The notes under the pieces are model-generated. The model did not search any database. It was not told the DNA's origin and worked only from the letters and a program-made list of their open reading frames with translations. Of a DNA stretch of 64,000 bases, positions 9,701-18,141 are shown piece after piece. A program made the position numbers and the translations under genes. The DNA lies in assembly GCF_050337045.1 (NCBI RefSeq), contig NZ_JAKJSO010000009.1, positions 372,001 to 436,000 of the forward strand, written 5' to 3'. Origin of the DNA: Photobacterium kagoshimensis. Its GTDB lineage: Bacteria; Pseudomonadota; Gammaproteobacteria; Enterobacterales; Vibrionaceae. Position 1 is the first letter of the stretch, and each line of letters opens with the position of its first letter.

Positions 9701-10039
9701 GATGATGATGTACACAATGTTGTTAACGATTGGAAAGCGCGTGCGAAGCCACAGTACATTGATGGTATTCTTAATTCAGATCAGGGTTCGGAAGGTTTGC
9801 TACCCGGTGAAACACCAGTCGGTGGCGACGATGATTTAGATCAGCTATTTGATCAAGTTGCTGCTTTTGTGACTGAAACGCGCCGAGGCTCAGTATCTGG
9901 TGTACAACGTAAATTTAAAATTGGTTATAACCGAGCCGCTCGCATTGTTGAGCAGCTTGAGTCGCATGGTATTGTGAGTGCTCCTGGGCATAACGGTAAC
10001 CGTGAAGTGCTTGCGCCAGCGCCGCCACCACGCGATTAA
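6773..10039 (+). CDS. ftsK: DNA translocase FtsK
   Basis: Septum-anchored DNA pump that moves and resolves chromosome ends at division. The 1088-residue protein has an N-terminal domain of about four membrane segments (residues 25-200), a long low-complexity linker rich in Pro, Ala, Gln and Glu (about 230-600), and a RecA-like motor with Walker A GTTGSGKS near 744 and Walker B IVVIVDEFAD near 869. The C-terminal winged-helix gamma domain (about 1020-1088, with RRGSVSGVQRKFKIGYNRAA) is the part known to read KOPS sites and activate XerD. The linker explains the shorter length than E. coli FtsK (1329). The next gene, lolA, starts 58 bases on, so they may be cotranscribed. Confidence 0.97.
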   Translation: MTMEISLRKVKGKQSTKIRLSGGQRLLESFLIIALFAAIYMMVALVSFDPADPSWSQTAWQGPVQNKAGAFGAFVADSLFFTFGSLAYSLPVAVVLAAWVLFRRRGDREPIDFMIYGTRLLGMLILFLASCSLADLNFDDIWYFSSGGVIGDVVSNMALPLFNLLGTTLVMMFLWAVGFTLFTGISWLTIVDTLGESTLGAMAWLLNKVRSDRSETLTSFAKDEPFAVEPSVEDLHREDNPFAGHGLQDATPDADDVLLASNSRPVITQVEDNQPSLQPITQHTPTVNPPQDDDMPRIVINPRPAPATSTAPVMAVTATASTAAATLSPETMAAAPSSVDVEDAPVTVNSTMQAKGMTIAQLEQQLDRDENFTMYVDESEPTAVDIPAHTQAQQPPQPVQQPITEAATETVLEQAASFTAEESADSASMFNHEFDAIETDEPAIELTPMSPDSITASSAALTAQAVSEPAFVPEPAPEPVAVTPAVPQPVPSAIQTPATEPAVIEEASYEDSPAANIEIGVHDGLSELERAQQADSDALSGELVDNAAEDISDEDAFLKRIRDAQKEQVHAAGLDNPFLMKAEADLPVPTSPMPTIDLLAPARQNVQPATEEELMHTARLVESKLADYKIKAKVVGVYPGPVITRYELDLAAGVKVSRISGLSKDLARALSATAVRVVEVIPGKPYIGLELPNVNRETVYMSQVVDSEKFKDMKGALPIVLGYDIAGEAVVADLCKMPHLLVAGTTGSGKSVGVNVMIVSLLYKCTPDECRFIMIDPKMLELSIYEGIPHLLTEVVTDMKDAGNALRWCVGEMERRYKLMAAVGVRNLAGFNAKLKEAADAGHPIYDPLWQPGDSMDEHAPLLEKMPSIVVIVDEFADLMMVVGKKVEELIARLAQKARAAGIHLVLATQRPSVDVITGLIKANIPSRMAFTVSTKTDSRTILDQGGAESLLGMGDMLYLPAGQNHPVRVHGAFASDDDVHNVVNDWKARAKPQYIDGILNSDQGSEGLLPGETPVGGDDDLDQLFDQVAAFVTETRRGSVSGVQRKFKIGYNRAARIVEQLESHGIVSAPGHNGNREVLAPAPPPRD

Positions 10040-10097
10040 TATACAGTGTCTGCATGACGATAAATCTCGTGCAGGCCTGATGAGATAAGGTTAAATA

Positions 10098-10730
10098 ATG
10101 ATTAAAAATACACTTGTGAAACGTTTATTGATTGGCCCGCTATTGATGGCGCCGTTATTGATGACAGCTGCCGCTTGGGCGACGCCTCAGCAAGAATTAA
10201 GCACTCGATTAGATAAAGTGAATGCTTTTAGTGCGTCTTTTGCTCAAAAAGTCGTGAGCCCAGAAGGTGATTTGCTGGTGGAAGGCGAAGGGGATATGGC
10301 GATTAAACGTCCTAACCTTTTTCGTTGGAATACGTTGACGCCTGATGAAAATATGCTGGTATCAGACGGTAAAACCTTATGGTATTACAGCCCGTTTATT
10401 GAGCAAGTAACCGCAATGTGGCTAAAGGATGCGACAGAGCAAACGCCATTTGTATTGCTCACGCGCAATAGTGATGCGGACTGGGCAGATTACAATGTTG
10501 CACAAACCGCTGATACCTTTACGTTAACGCCTAAAGCCGCCAATACCTCGATGGGTAAATTTGTTGTTACTGTGGCGAAATCGGGTGAAGTGCGTGGTTT
10601 CTCTGTTATCGAACAAGATGGTCAACGTAGCCAATTTACGTTCAGCCAATTTAAAAAGTCAGAACCTAAAGCGAGCATGTTTACCTTTGTGCCGCCGAAA
10701 GGCGTAGAGCTGGATGATCAACGCAACTAA
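10098..10730 (+). CDS. lolA: Outer-membrane lipoprotein carrier protein LolA
   Basis: Periplasmic chaperone that receives lipoproteins from LolCDE and hands them to LolB at the outer membrane. The 210-residue precursor has a signal peptide of about 28 residues with a cleavage-type AWA before TPQQELSTRL. The mature part shows the LolA fold features NAFSASFAQKV, the conserved arginine in KRPNLFRWN, and a C-terminal FTFVPPKGVELDDQ. Position between ftsK and rarA is as in E. coli. An intrinsic terminator follows. Confidence 0.95.
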   Translation: MIKNTLVKRLLIGPLLMAPLLMTAAAWATPQQELSTRLDKVNAFSASFAQKVVSPEGDLLVEGEGDMAIKRPNLFRWNTLTPDENMLVSDGKTLWYYSPFIEQVTAMWLKDATEQTPFVLLTRNSDADWADYNVAQTADTFTLTPKAANTSMGKFVVTVAKSGEVRGFSVIEQDGQRSQFTFSQFKKSEPKASMFTFVPPKGVELDDQRN

Positions 10731-10809
10731 TCGTGTTGAATCCTTGTTCGTTACACTAAGTGTCTAGCAATCGAAATCTGCTGATGATGATTGTTCGTTA
10801 AGATTTTAT

Positions 10810-10835
10810 AGGTGGCCTTATGGGTCACCTTTTGT
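10810..10835 (+). terminator. Intrinsic terminator after lolA
   Basis: AGGTGGCC and GGTCACCT pair (one G-T wobble) and are followed by TTTTG. It ends 17 bases before the rarA start, so rarA transcription needs read-through or a promoter that overlaps it. Confidence 0.65.
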
Positions 10836-10851
10836 TATTCAAGGGGTTACC

Positions 10852-12192
10852 GTGAGCAATTTGAGGCTAGATTTCTCTTCTGATTTTCGCCCTTTAGCGG
10901 CGCGAATGCGTCCACGGACGGTTCAAGAATACATTGGCCAGCGTCATATTCTGGGGGAAGGTAAGCCACTACGCCGTGCGTTAGAAGCGGGCCACCTTCA
11001 TTCCATGATCCTTTGGGGCCCACCCGGCACAGGTAAAACCACCTTGGCTGAAGTGGCTGCAAATTATGCGCAAGCTGAAGTGGAGCGTGTGTCTGCGGTG
11101 ACCTCTGGCGTAAAAGACATTCGTGCCGCGATTGATAAAGCGCGTGAAAATAAAATGGCAGGCCGTCGTACTATTTTGTTTGTGGATGAGGTGCATCGCT
11201 TTAATAAAAGCCAGCAAGATGCGTTTTTACCGCATATTGAAGACGGTACTGTTACCTTTATTGGTGCGACAACGGAAAACCCTTCCTTTGAGTTGAATAA
11301 CGCTTTGCTCTCTCGTGCTCGCGTTTACAAGCTGAAATCGTTAGAAAACGACGACATTTTAGAAGTGATTGAGCAAGCCCTGTCAGACAGTGAACGCGGT
11401 ATTACCGATGATAACCTTGCGTTTATTGACGATGTAAAAGCGCGCTTAGCAGAGCTTGTATGTGGTGATGCACGGATGTCTTTGAACTATCTTGAACAGC
11501 TTATTGATATGGCAGAAGAAGATAGCAAAGGGATTAAGCAAATCACCTTGGCTTTATTAGCCGAAGTCGCAGGTGAAAAAGTTGCACGCTTTGATAACAA
11601 AGGTGACCTTTGGTACGACATGATATCTGCTGTGCATAAGTCTATTCGAGGCTCAAGCCCAGACGGTGCACTTTATTGGTTTGCCAGAATGCTGCAAGCA
11701 GGGTGCGATCCGCTTTATATTGCACGTCGTTTATTGGCTATCGCATCTGAAGATGTGGGCAATGCCGACCCGCGCGCCATGCAAGTGGCGGTATCAGCAT
11801 GGGATTGTTATACCCGTGTAGGTGCTTACGAAGGTGAACGTGCGATTGCTCAAGCTATCGTTTATTTGGCCTGTGCACCAAAGAGTAATGCTGTTTATAC
11901 CGCGTTTAGTCAAGCGAAGCAGCTAGCCAGTAATCACCCTGATTACGAAGTGCCTCCGCATTTACGTAATGCACCAACCAAATTAATGAAAGATTTGGGC
12001 TATGGCGCTGAATATCGTTACGCGCACGATGAACCAGGCGCGTATGCTGCTGGCGAGAGCTATTTCCCACCAGAATTAAAAGATACTCGCTTCTATGTGC
12101 CAACAAACCGTGGCTTGGAAACGAAAATTAGCGAAAAGTTGGATTATCTTGCTGCATTAGATGCAAAAAGCACACTAAAGCGCTACCAATAA
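10852..12192 (+). CDS. rarA: Replication-associated recombination protein A (RarA/MgsA)
   Basis: AAA+ ATPase of the RarA/WRNIP1 family that acts at stalled replication forks. It is 446 residues long and starts with GTG, preceded by AAGGGG at a proper distance. Walker A GPPGTGKTT lies near residue 56 and Walker B FVDEVHRF near 110; sensor residues follow in GATTENPSFELN. The C-terminal tetramerisation region contains the family stretch SIRGSSPDGALYWFARML. It is placed between lolA and serS as in E. coli. Confidence 0.96.
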   Translation: MSNLRLDFSSDFRPLAARMRPRTVQEYIGQRHILGEGKPLRRALEAGHLHSMILWGPPGTGKTTLAEVAANYAQAEVERVSAVTSGVKDIRAAIDKARENKMAGRRTILFVDEVHRFNKSQQDAFLPHIEDGTVTFIGATTENPSFELNNALLSRARVYKLKSLENDDILEVIEQALSDSERGITDDNLAFIDDVKARLAELVCGDARMSLNYLEQLIDMAEEDSKGIKQITLALLAEVAGEKVARFDNKGDLWYDMISAVHKSIRGSSPDGALYWFARMLQAGCDPLYIARRLLAIASEDVGNADPRAMQVAVSAWDCYTRVGAYEGERAIAQAIVYLACAPKSNAVYTAFSQAKQLASNHPDYEVPPHLRNAPTKLMKDLGYGAEYRYAHDEPGAYAAGESYFPPELKDTRFYVPTNRGLETKISEKLDYLAALDAKSTLKRYQ

Positions 12193-12225
12193 TAGGGCTT
12201 TTTGGGTATCGTTTAATGACAGTTA

Positions 12226-12282
12226 CCAGTTGCACTGGTTACCGACCAAAATAAAGGTATTTAGGCGATATTTGCCTAAATA
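12226..12282 (+). promoter_or_regulatory. Tandem hairpins in the serS leader
   Basis: Two inverted repeats stand in a row upstream of serS: ACCAGT-TGC-ACTGGT, then a perfect 9-pair stem TATTTAGGC/GCCTAAATA with a 7-base loop at 12258-12282. Neither is followed by a T run on either strand, so they are not ordinary terminators. A role in serS expression is inference. Confidence 0.4.
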
Positions 12283-12318
12283 ACACGCACTTCAGAATAT
12301 ACAGAGCATAGGATTAGC

Positions 12319-13611
12319 ATGCTAGATTCTAAATTACTTCGAACTGAGCTGGATGAAACAGCTGCAAAACTCGCACGTCGTGGCTTCACGCTAGACGTAG
12401 AAAAATTACGCGATCTTGAAGAAAAACGTAAATCCCTTCAAGTGAAAACGGAAGAGCTACAAGCTCAGCGTAACTCGCGATCGAAGTCGATTGGTCAAGC
12501 TAAAGCTAAAGGCGATCATGAAGAAGCTGAAAAGATTCTAGCAGACGTTGCTAACCTTGGCAGTGAACTGGATGATGCAAAAAAAGCGCTAGCTGAACTG
12601 CAAAACGAACTTCAAGATGTCACGCTTTCTGTACCTAACCTGCCGGACGACGCTGTACCTGCTGGTAAAGATGAAAATGAAAACGTTGAAGTTTCACGCT
12701 GGGGTCAACCTAAAGCGTACGACTTTGAAGTTAAAGATCACGTTGATCTAGGTGAAATGGCTGATGGCCTTGATTTCGCTAGCGCAGTGAAAATTTCGGG
12801 CTCACGTTTTATCGTGATGAAGGGCCAATTCGCACGTCTACACCGCGCAATTGCACAGTTCATGCTTGATCTTCACACTGATGAGCACGGTTACACAGAA
12901 ATGTACGTACCGTACCTAGTGAACAAAGATAGCCTATTCGGTACAGGTCAACTGCCTAAGTTCGGCGAAGACCTATTCCACACCCAACCTGCGACGGAAG
13001 AAGGCGTAGGCATGTCACTGATCCCAACTGCGGAAGTACCAGTGACAAACATGGTGCGCGATACCATCACTGATGAAGCTGATCTACCACTGAAGATGAC
13101 AGCGCATACACCTTGTTTCCGTTCAGAAGCGGGTTCTTACGGTCGTGACACGCGTGGTCTTATCCGTATGCACCAATTCGACAAAGTTGAATTAGTACAA
13201 ATTACTAAACCAGAAGATTCAATGAATGCACTGGAAGAGCTAACAGGTCACGCTGAGAAAGTTCTACAACTGCTAGAGCTACCTTACCGTAAAGTGATTC
13301 TTTGTACTGGCGACATGGGCTTTGGTGCATGTAAAACTTACGACTTAGAAGTATGGGTTCCAGCACAAGAGACTTACCGTGAAATTTCTTCATGTTCAAA
13401 CATGTGGGACTTCCAAGCTCGTCGTATGCAAGCGCGTTTCCGTCGTAAAGGCGAGAAGAAACCAGAGCTTGTTCACACACTAAACGGTTCAGGTCTTGCT
13501 GTTGGTCGTACTATGGTTGCTATTCTTGAAAATAACCAAGAAGCAGATGGCCGTATTATGATCCCAGAAGTACTACGTAAGTACATGAACGGTGCAACAC
13601 ACCTAGGCTAA
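12319..13611 (+). CDS. serS: Seryl-tRNA synthetase
   Basis: Class II aminoacyl-tRNA synthetase charging tRNA-Ser (and tRNA-Sec where present). The 430-residue protein has the N-terminal tRNA-binding coiled coil (about 30-100, rich in K/E/Q heptads), motif 2 in PCFRSEAGSYGRDTRG (about 262-278) and motif 3 in NGSGLAVGRTMVAI (about 389-402). Length and order match E. coli SerS. It ends with a strong terminator; the leader carries two hairpins. Confidence 0.98.
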   Translation: MLDSKLLRTELDETAAKLARRGFTLDVEKLRDLEEKRKSLQVKTEELQAQRNSRSKSIGQAKAKGDHEEAEKILADVANLGSELDDAKKALAELQNELQDVTLSVPNLPDDAVPAGKDENENVEVSRWGQPKAYDFEVKDHVDLGEMADGLDFASAVKISGSRFIVMKGQFARLHRAIAQFMLDLHTDEHGYTEMYVPYLVNKDSLFGTGQLPKFGEDLFHTQPATEEGVGMSLIPTAEVPVTNMVRDTITDEADLPLKMTAHTPCFRSEAGSYGRDTRGLIRMHQFDKVELVQITKPEDSMNALEELTGHAEKVLQLLELPYRKVILCTGDMGFGACKTYDLEVWVPAQETYREISSCSNMWDFQARRMQARFRRKGEKKPELVHTLNGSGLAVGRTMVAILENNQEADGRIMIPEVLRKYMNGATHLG

Positions 13612-13635
13612 GACTTGGTGTTGTTAGCTTCTTAA

Positions 13636-13667
13636 TAAAAACCCAGCGACTAAGCTGGGTTTTTTTA
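13636..13667 (+). terminator. Intrinsic terminator after serS
   Basis: ACCCAGC/GCTGGGT stem with a 6-base loop, flanked by AAAAA before and TTTTTTT after. It can work on both strands and so may also end the minus-strand transcript that stops at 13752. Confidence 0.9.
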
Positions 13668-13751
13668 TGCCTGCGATACAAAGCTCTCGCGGTGTTGCTA
13701 ATCAGAATAAGTCGCTGAACACTGAGTTATCCTGATTGCTACTTAAGAGTA

Positions 13752-14921
13752 TTACTGTGTTAACGGAATTTCACGAGGTTCAAGCGTGATTGTGGCATTG
13801 TTGCTTGCACCAGGCTGATCGATGAGCGCATCGGTTTGCAGGATGGTGTAGTAGAAGTCCACCATATCGTCATTGTTGGTAAAGGTCTCATCAGGGATCG
13901 CTTTTAAGATCGCATCCACTAACTTATTTACGATAGGTAAGCTTGCTGCACCACCATCAATTTGGCTTGCAATCACCGTTGCCGCAGTCTTAATGATAAC
14001 TTGCGCTAATTCACGGTAGTTAGTGTTAGTGTCATGCTCCATAAGGATGATGTTGGCAGCTCCCCAGCGGTAACGTGCCCAATAGACCATGATTTGGTTC
14101 GGGTAGTACACTTGGTCTTGGTAATCCAAGTAAGGCATTTCCACGACATCAAGGGTTGGTTCATCACGGCTTGGGTTTACACCACTGACTAGGGCGTAAA
14201 TTTCTGCTTTACCTGAGATCCAAGGTTCTTGATCATCTTTAACACTGACTTTTTTCAAAACTGTGGTTGATAAGAACTCTTCACCCGCCTTAGGTGCGCT
14301 GGCTAACTTAGGTAAGTTATCTCGCATTATTGTGTCATTGGCGTCGAATACTGATTGCATGGTTGCAAGCCCAGCACGCATCGCTTTTTGTTCATCCACA
14401 CCTACGATAAACACAGGTTGTTCCGGCATCACATCAGCTGAGCCTATAACAAGGTCACCATGGCTATCGAACATATCGATACTGTCGCCAGCTTTTACGT
14501 TGTCTTGCTGGTAAGTAAATAGAGGCTGTTGACCCGCTTCAACACCTGGCAACATGCTAGGATTAGCCAGCGATACCGTCAGCAGGTCTTCAGGATGTTG
14601 ATCTAAACCGCGCTTCGCGAATACCATTTTTTCAGTGTTGGCAGCTTGAGTTGTTAGTGAAGGTAGATTAATTGTTTTCACTAAGCTTTCTAATGATACT
14701 CCACTGTTTTCAACATTAATGTGTTGTTTAAGTTGAGCTGCAATTTGCGTATAGTTTTTCGCCAATTGTTGCGCAATTTCGCGCTTGTTTTGCGCTTCAA
14801 TATTGGGTGCTGTTTGTTCAGCTGCGTTACTGGTTTTTTCGGTTGTGTTTTGTTGTTCTTGGCAACCTGATAGGACTAGGGTTAAGGCAATGCATGCTGC
14901 ACCGATCGGTATGTATCTCAT
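13752..14921 (-). CDS. Lipoprotein of unknown function
   Basis: I do not recognise this gene with confidence. The 389-residue protein has a lipoprotein signal peptide with lipobox LSGC (cysteine 20), then a Gln/Asn/Thr/Glu-rich linker (21-45) and a soluble body without further membrane segments. The body includes a WARYRWGAANIILMEHD segment (about 280-296) and ends in a beta-like tail ATITLEPREIPLTQ. The tail and the NNDDMVDFYY segment recall DUF3103 proteins of vibrios, but this is from memory and unchecked. Residue +2 is Gln, so an outer-membrane location is expected. It lies 58 bases after the membrane-anchored protein gene on the same strand; the two may form an operon. Confidence 0.8.
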   Translation of the reverse strand: MRYIPIGAACIALTLVLSGCQEQQNTTEKTSNAAEQTAPNIEAQNKREIAQQLAKNYTQIAAQLKQHINVENSGVSLESLVKTINLPSLTTQAANTEKMVFAKRGLDQHPEDLLTVSLANPSMLPGVEAGQQPLFTYQQDNVKAGDSIDMFDSHGDLVIGSADVMPEQPVFIVGVDEQKAMRAGLATMQSVFDANDTIMRDNLPKLASAPKAGEEFLSTTVLKKVSVKDDQEPWISGKAEIYALVSGVNPSRDEPTLDVVEMPYLDYQDQVYYPNQIMVYWARYRWGAANIILMEHDTNTNYRELAQVIIKTAATVIASQIDGGAASLPIVNKLVDAILKAIPDETFTNNDDMVDFYYTILQTDALIDQPGASNNATITLEPREIPLTQ

Positions 14922-14979
14922 AGGTATTCCTTATAAGAATGAGGTGTACCTATTATAAGCGACTAAGTGCACTCATTAC

Positions 14980-15834
14980 TTAACTGGTTAGACCTTGTGA
15001 TGTCTCATTTTTAGCATTTTTTTGCTTTCGTCTGGGCAGGTTAACAGCAACATCATCCGCAATGTCGCTAAGGACTAGATCGAACAGTAAATATAACGCA
15101 TCAGAGAGTTTGAGTGAATGTCGATATAGGCGTAGTTTTGCTTGGGGATCAGGGAGTTCTGCAAGTTGAATGTCTTGAAATTTCTGACGTAAACTCTCAA
15201 TAAATAATGGGGGAACTGGCTGTTTAATCTGCATGCTAATTTGCTCTAATCGACAATGGAAAATATCGACATGTACTTGGAGTTCTCGTGCTGTGGCTGG
15301 CATACCGATTTGATATTTTTCGATGGCATATCGATAGCGACTTAGGTTATCAATTGCATTTAATACGATAGGCCAAATAGTTTGGTAATGCTGAAACTGT
15401 GCGGCTTTGTCTGTATTCAGCAGGCTTTGAGTGATTGTATCGTCAATAAGGTACAGGACGTGACGGATCATTTTTCCATGTACTGCTTGATTACGCTGAA
15501 GGTTATACTGAGGCCACTCGTTGAGCATGTTTGACACTCGTTGTTGTAAAACGCGATACATCGGCCTATGCGCATGCTCCGCTTGTGATAACAGTGTTGT
15601 CGTCAGCTTTTGTACCGCCAATGATTCGGAAAGCATAGGGTGAGTAATTGAGGTACCTTGCATAACGAGTAGTTGGTGCGTTTGGCGACGGTGAAAACGT
15701 AGCAAATCAATGAGTTGTCGTAAGCCTATTACCTGATCAAAGCGCTGCTGTAAAAATTGTTGGTTCTCTTTATTTCGGTAGATAAAATAGGCGATTGCTA
15801 TACAAAGTAACACGCTAAAAGTGACCCCAATCAT
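14980..15834 (-). CDS. Membrane-anchored helical protein of unknown function
   Basis: No family is recognised. The 284-residue protein has one N-terminal membrane segment (about residues 2-19, GVTFSVLLCIAIAYFIY) followed by a long, mostly helical part rich in Gln, Leu, His and Arg, including FHRRQTHQLLVMQG near 47-60, and a basic C-terminus PRRKQKNAKNE. The His/Arg-rich helical start loosely resembles nitrate-sensing-type helical sensor domains, but there is no output domain. Being single-pass, its body could be cytoplasmic or periplasmic. It lies directly upstream of the lipoprotein gene on the same strand. Confidence 0.75.
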   Translation of the reverse strand: MIGVTFSVLLCIAIAYFIYRNKENQQFLQQRFDQVIGLRQLIDLLRFHRRQTHQLLVMQGTSITHPMLSESLAVQKLTTTLLSQAEHAHRPMYRVLQQRVSNMLNEWPQYNLQRNQAVHGKMIRHVLYLIDDTITQSLLNTDKAAQFQHYQTIWPIVLNAIDNLSRYRYAIEKYQIGMPATARELQVHVDIFHCRLEQISMQIKQPVPPLFIESLRQKFQDIQLAELPDPQAKLRLYRHSLKLSDALYLLFDLVLSDIADDVAVNLPRRKQKNAKNETSQGLTS

Positions 15835-16268
15835 ATTAGCTTCTCCTCTTATCCCTATATTTCACGCCATCACTCGATGACATTAATAGGCAAATTGTAT
15901 TGTCATAAATACCTAGATAAATTCGATATTGTGATTTGTTTTCACTTCAAAAGTATTTAGAGCAATAACTACACCAACAAGATGCTAGTGATTAATCGGT
16001 AATATAATTATTAATACTACCAAGGCAAGGGTTGGTTAAATGTCATTTAAAAACAGTTATTTACTAATTTTGCCGGTAGGGGTTATGCTTTGTGGTGACA
16101 AGATATGGAGCGAGGTAATATTGAACGTTCAAACGAATTAAAAGGAGAGATGCACTATTCGTAGCCATGGAAGCACCATCATGGTGCGTTAATGTGAGGG
16201 CTCAAAAAAAAGAAGATCCCGAAAGATCTTCTTTTTTAATTATGTGCGGCCATTTCAGGCGTTAAGAG
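15835..16268. other. Intergenic region between two minus-strand units
   Basis: About 430 bases. It holds the upstream region of the 284-residue protein, a possible 33-codon ORF at 16040-16141 on the plus strand, the palindrome GCACCATCATGGTGC at 16173-16187, and the terminator of the symporter gene. Nothing else is supported. Confidence 0.5.
16204..16237 (-). terminator. Intrinsic terminator after the symporter gene
   Basis: AAAGAAGATC and GATCTTCTTT form a 10-pair stem around CCGAAA, with a long A run on the plus side that reads as a T run on the minus strand. It is near symmetric and may work in both directions. Confidence 0.85.
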
Positions 16269-17582
16269 CTAGCTCTGTTGGGTGTTTGGGTGAAAGTGAA
16301 CTTCTTCATCTTTTGCGCCAGCGACTGGATCATTAAAGCGTTCAATGTCCATTTCGTTTTCAGTTTTCGCAACAATACATGTCACCACGCTATCACCTGT
16401 GATATTTACCGCAGTACGGATCATATCCAGTAGGCGGTCAACACCCATGATAAGTGCAATACCTTCAACAGGTAGGCCGACTTGGTTAAGTACCATTGCT
16501 AGCATGATCAAGCCCACACCTGGTACACCTGCAGTACCTACAGAGGCTAATGTTGCTGTCATAATTACAGCAAGGTAATCACTCATGGTGAGGTCGATAT
16601 TAAATGCCTGCGCAATGAATACCGTCGCCACACCTTGCATGATGGCCGTACCATCCATATTGATGGTTGCGCCTAGCGGCACGGTAAACGAGGCAATCTT
16701 ATTGTTTACACCTAAACGTTTAGTCGCCGTTTCCATGGTGACAGGAATAGTGGCATTGGAAGAGGCGGTAGAGAATGCAAACATGATGGCATCTTCCATT
16801 TTCTTCAAGAACACTTTAGGGCTAAGGCCCGTAAAGGTTTTCAGCATGATGCTGTAAGTCACTAGACCATGAATCAATAGGGTCGCAGTCAATACCATGA
16901 AGTATTCAAACAAGTTGAAAATGGCATCCAGTCCTAAGCCTGTGAACAATTTCGCCATTAGGAAGAATACACCATAAGGTGCTACGTTCATTAGTAGGGC
17001 TACTAGCTTCATGATGACTTCATTTAAGTCAGAGAAGACTGAAGCTAAACGCTCACCAGCTTTACCTGCTGCACTGATAGCCACACCGAATAGAATCGCG
17101 AAGACGATAATTTGTAGTGTATTACCTTGTGCCATTGAGCTAATTGGGTTAGTTGGGAACATGCCAACAATCACATCACCCAGTGATGGTGCTTCTTTGG
17201 AAGCAAATGTAGTTGCTGCTGTTAGATCGGCACCTGCACCCGGTTGGAAAATATTACCCATAGTAAGGGCTAGGGTGATCGCAATAGCCGTGGTCATTAG
17301 GTAGAAGGCAACGGTTTTACCGCCAAGGCGTCCTAATGTACTGATGTCTTTTAATGAGCTAGTACCACATACCAGTGATACGAAAACAAGCGGTACAACA
17401 AGCATCTTCAAGCTTGCAATGAAAATCTTACCACCCACGTCGAACAGTCCATTTACTAGGTATTCATGGACAAAAGATGTGTCTGCAAAAAGTGTGCGAA
17501 TGATAAAACCAGTCATTATGCCCAATAACATGCCGAGAATAACGCGGCCTGTCAGAGATAACTTCTTCTTGTTTGTATTCAT
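16269..17582 (-). CDS. Dicarboxylate/amino acid:cation symporter (DAACS family)
   Basis: Inner-membrane secondary transporter of the GltP/DctA/GltPh family, moving glutamate/aspartate or C4-dicarboxylates with Na+ or H+. The 437-residue length is normal. The hairpin HP1 serine-rich motif is STASSNATIPVT (about 270-281), the ion-site motif NMDGT is intact (about 308-312), and the final substrate-binding helix has DRLLDMIRTAVNITGD with the arginine and aspartate that set substrate charge. The exact substrate cannot be read from the sequence. Compare the second paralogue at the right end, in which NMDGT is changed. A terminator follows. Confidence 0.92.
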   Translation of the reverse strand: MNTNKKKLSLTGRVILGMLLGIMTGFIIRTLFADTSFVHEYLVNGLFDVGGKIFIASLKMLVVPLVFVSLVCGTSSLKDISTLGRLGGKTVAFYLMTTAIAITLALTMGNIFQPGAGADLTAATTFASKEAPSLGDVIVGMFPTNPISSMAQGNTLQIIVFAILFGVAISAAGKAGERLASVFSDLNEVIMKLVALLMNVAPYGVFFLMAKLFTGLGLDAIFNLFEYFMVLTATLLIHGLVTYSIMLKTFTGLSPKVFLKKMEDAIMFAFSTASSNATIPVTMETATKRLGVNNKIASFTVPLGATINMDGTAIMQGVATVFIAQAFNIDLTMSDYLAVIMTATLASVGTAGVPGVGLIMLAMVLNQVGLPVEGIALIMGVDRLLDMIRTAVNITGDSVVTCIVAKTENEMDIERFNDPVAGAKDEEVHFHPNTQQS

Positions 17583-18098
17583 TATTGGAATACTCCTTAT
17601 AATTATTCACTAGAAAAATCGTTTTTCTAAGTGCGAAGGAGGTTATCAGTAGTTTGGGTGTTAAAGCGAAGTAAAATTCTAACTGGAGTTCAAAGTTCTG
17701 TTTGTGATCACGTTTTTTTGGTCGGTACGCTATACCAAAAACAGATAATTTAACCTGGATTTAACTGATTTTTAGATTTAAAATAACGATTGCTGTTAAT
17801 TTGACCGTTAACGGTAGGCTATTATACAAATGAATAGGGAATTAGGTATGGTTGTAGATATCGCTGTAACAAGTGCTTTGGCTGATATAAAAGTCTGTCA
17901 GAGATTGAACGGTCAATTATGTGTGAACTATAGGTGTGCTGTTGAATGAATGTTACAGTGGGATGGCGGTGATAGTCGCGAATAGCCAGCGTAAACTAAG
18001 TTGAATAATTGCCCATAGTTATGCTTGTAACTGTATGTTTCTAAGTGATGCTTTCTGTTGCTTTTTTTGTTTAGCTTTCACCATTAACTTACAGACAA
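17583..18098. other. Upstream region of the symporter gene
   Basis: About 500 AT-rich bases between the symporter ATG and the metG terminator. The palindrome ACCGTTAACGGT at 17804-17815 may be an operator. A 39-codon ORF at 17830-17949 has no ribosome binding site and is not called. Confidence 0.4.
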
Positions 18099-18123
18099 TA
18101 AAAAAGGAGCCGAAGCTCCTTTT
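18099..18123 (-). terminator. Intrinsic terminator after metG
   Basis: On the minus strand AAGGAGC-TTCG-GCTCCTT is followed by TTTTT; the UUCG tetraloop makes it very stable. Confidence 0.9.
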
Positions 18124-18141
18124 AATATAATGGGGTGATGA

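Noticed and set aside
17830..17949. 39-codon ORF in the symporter upstream region
   Set aside because: No ribosome binding site, no hydrophobic or other clear pattern, and it lies in a promoter region.
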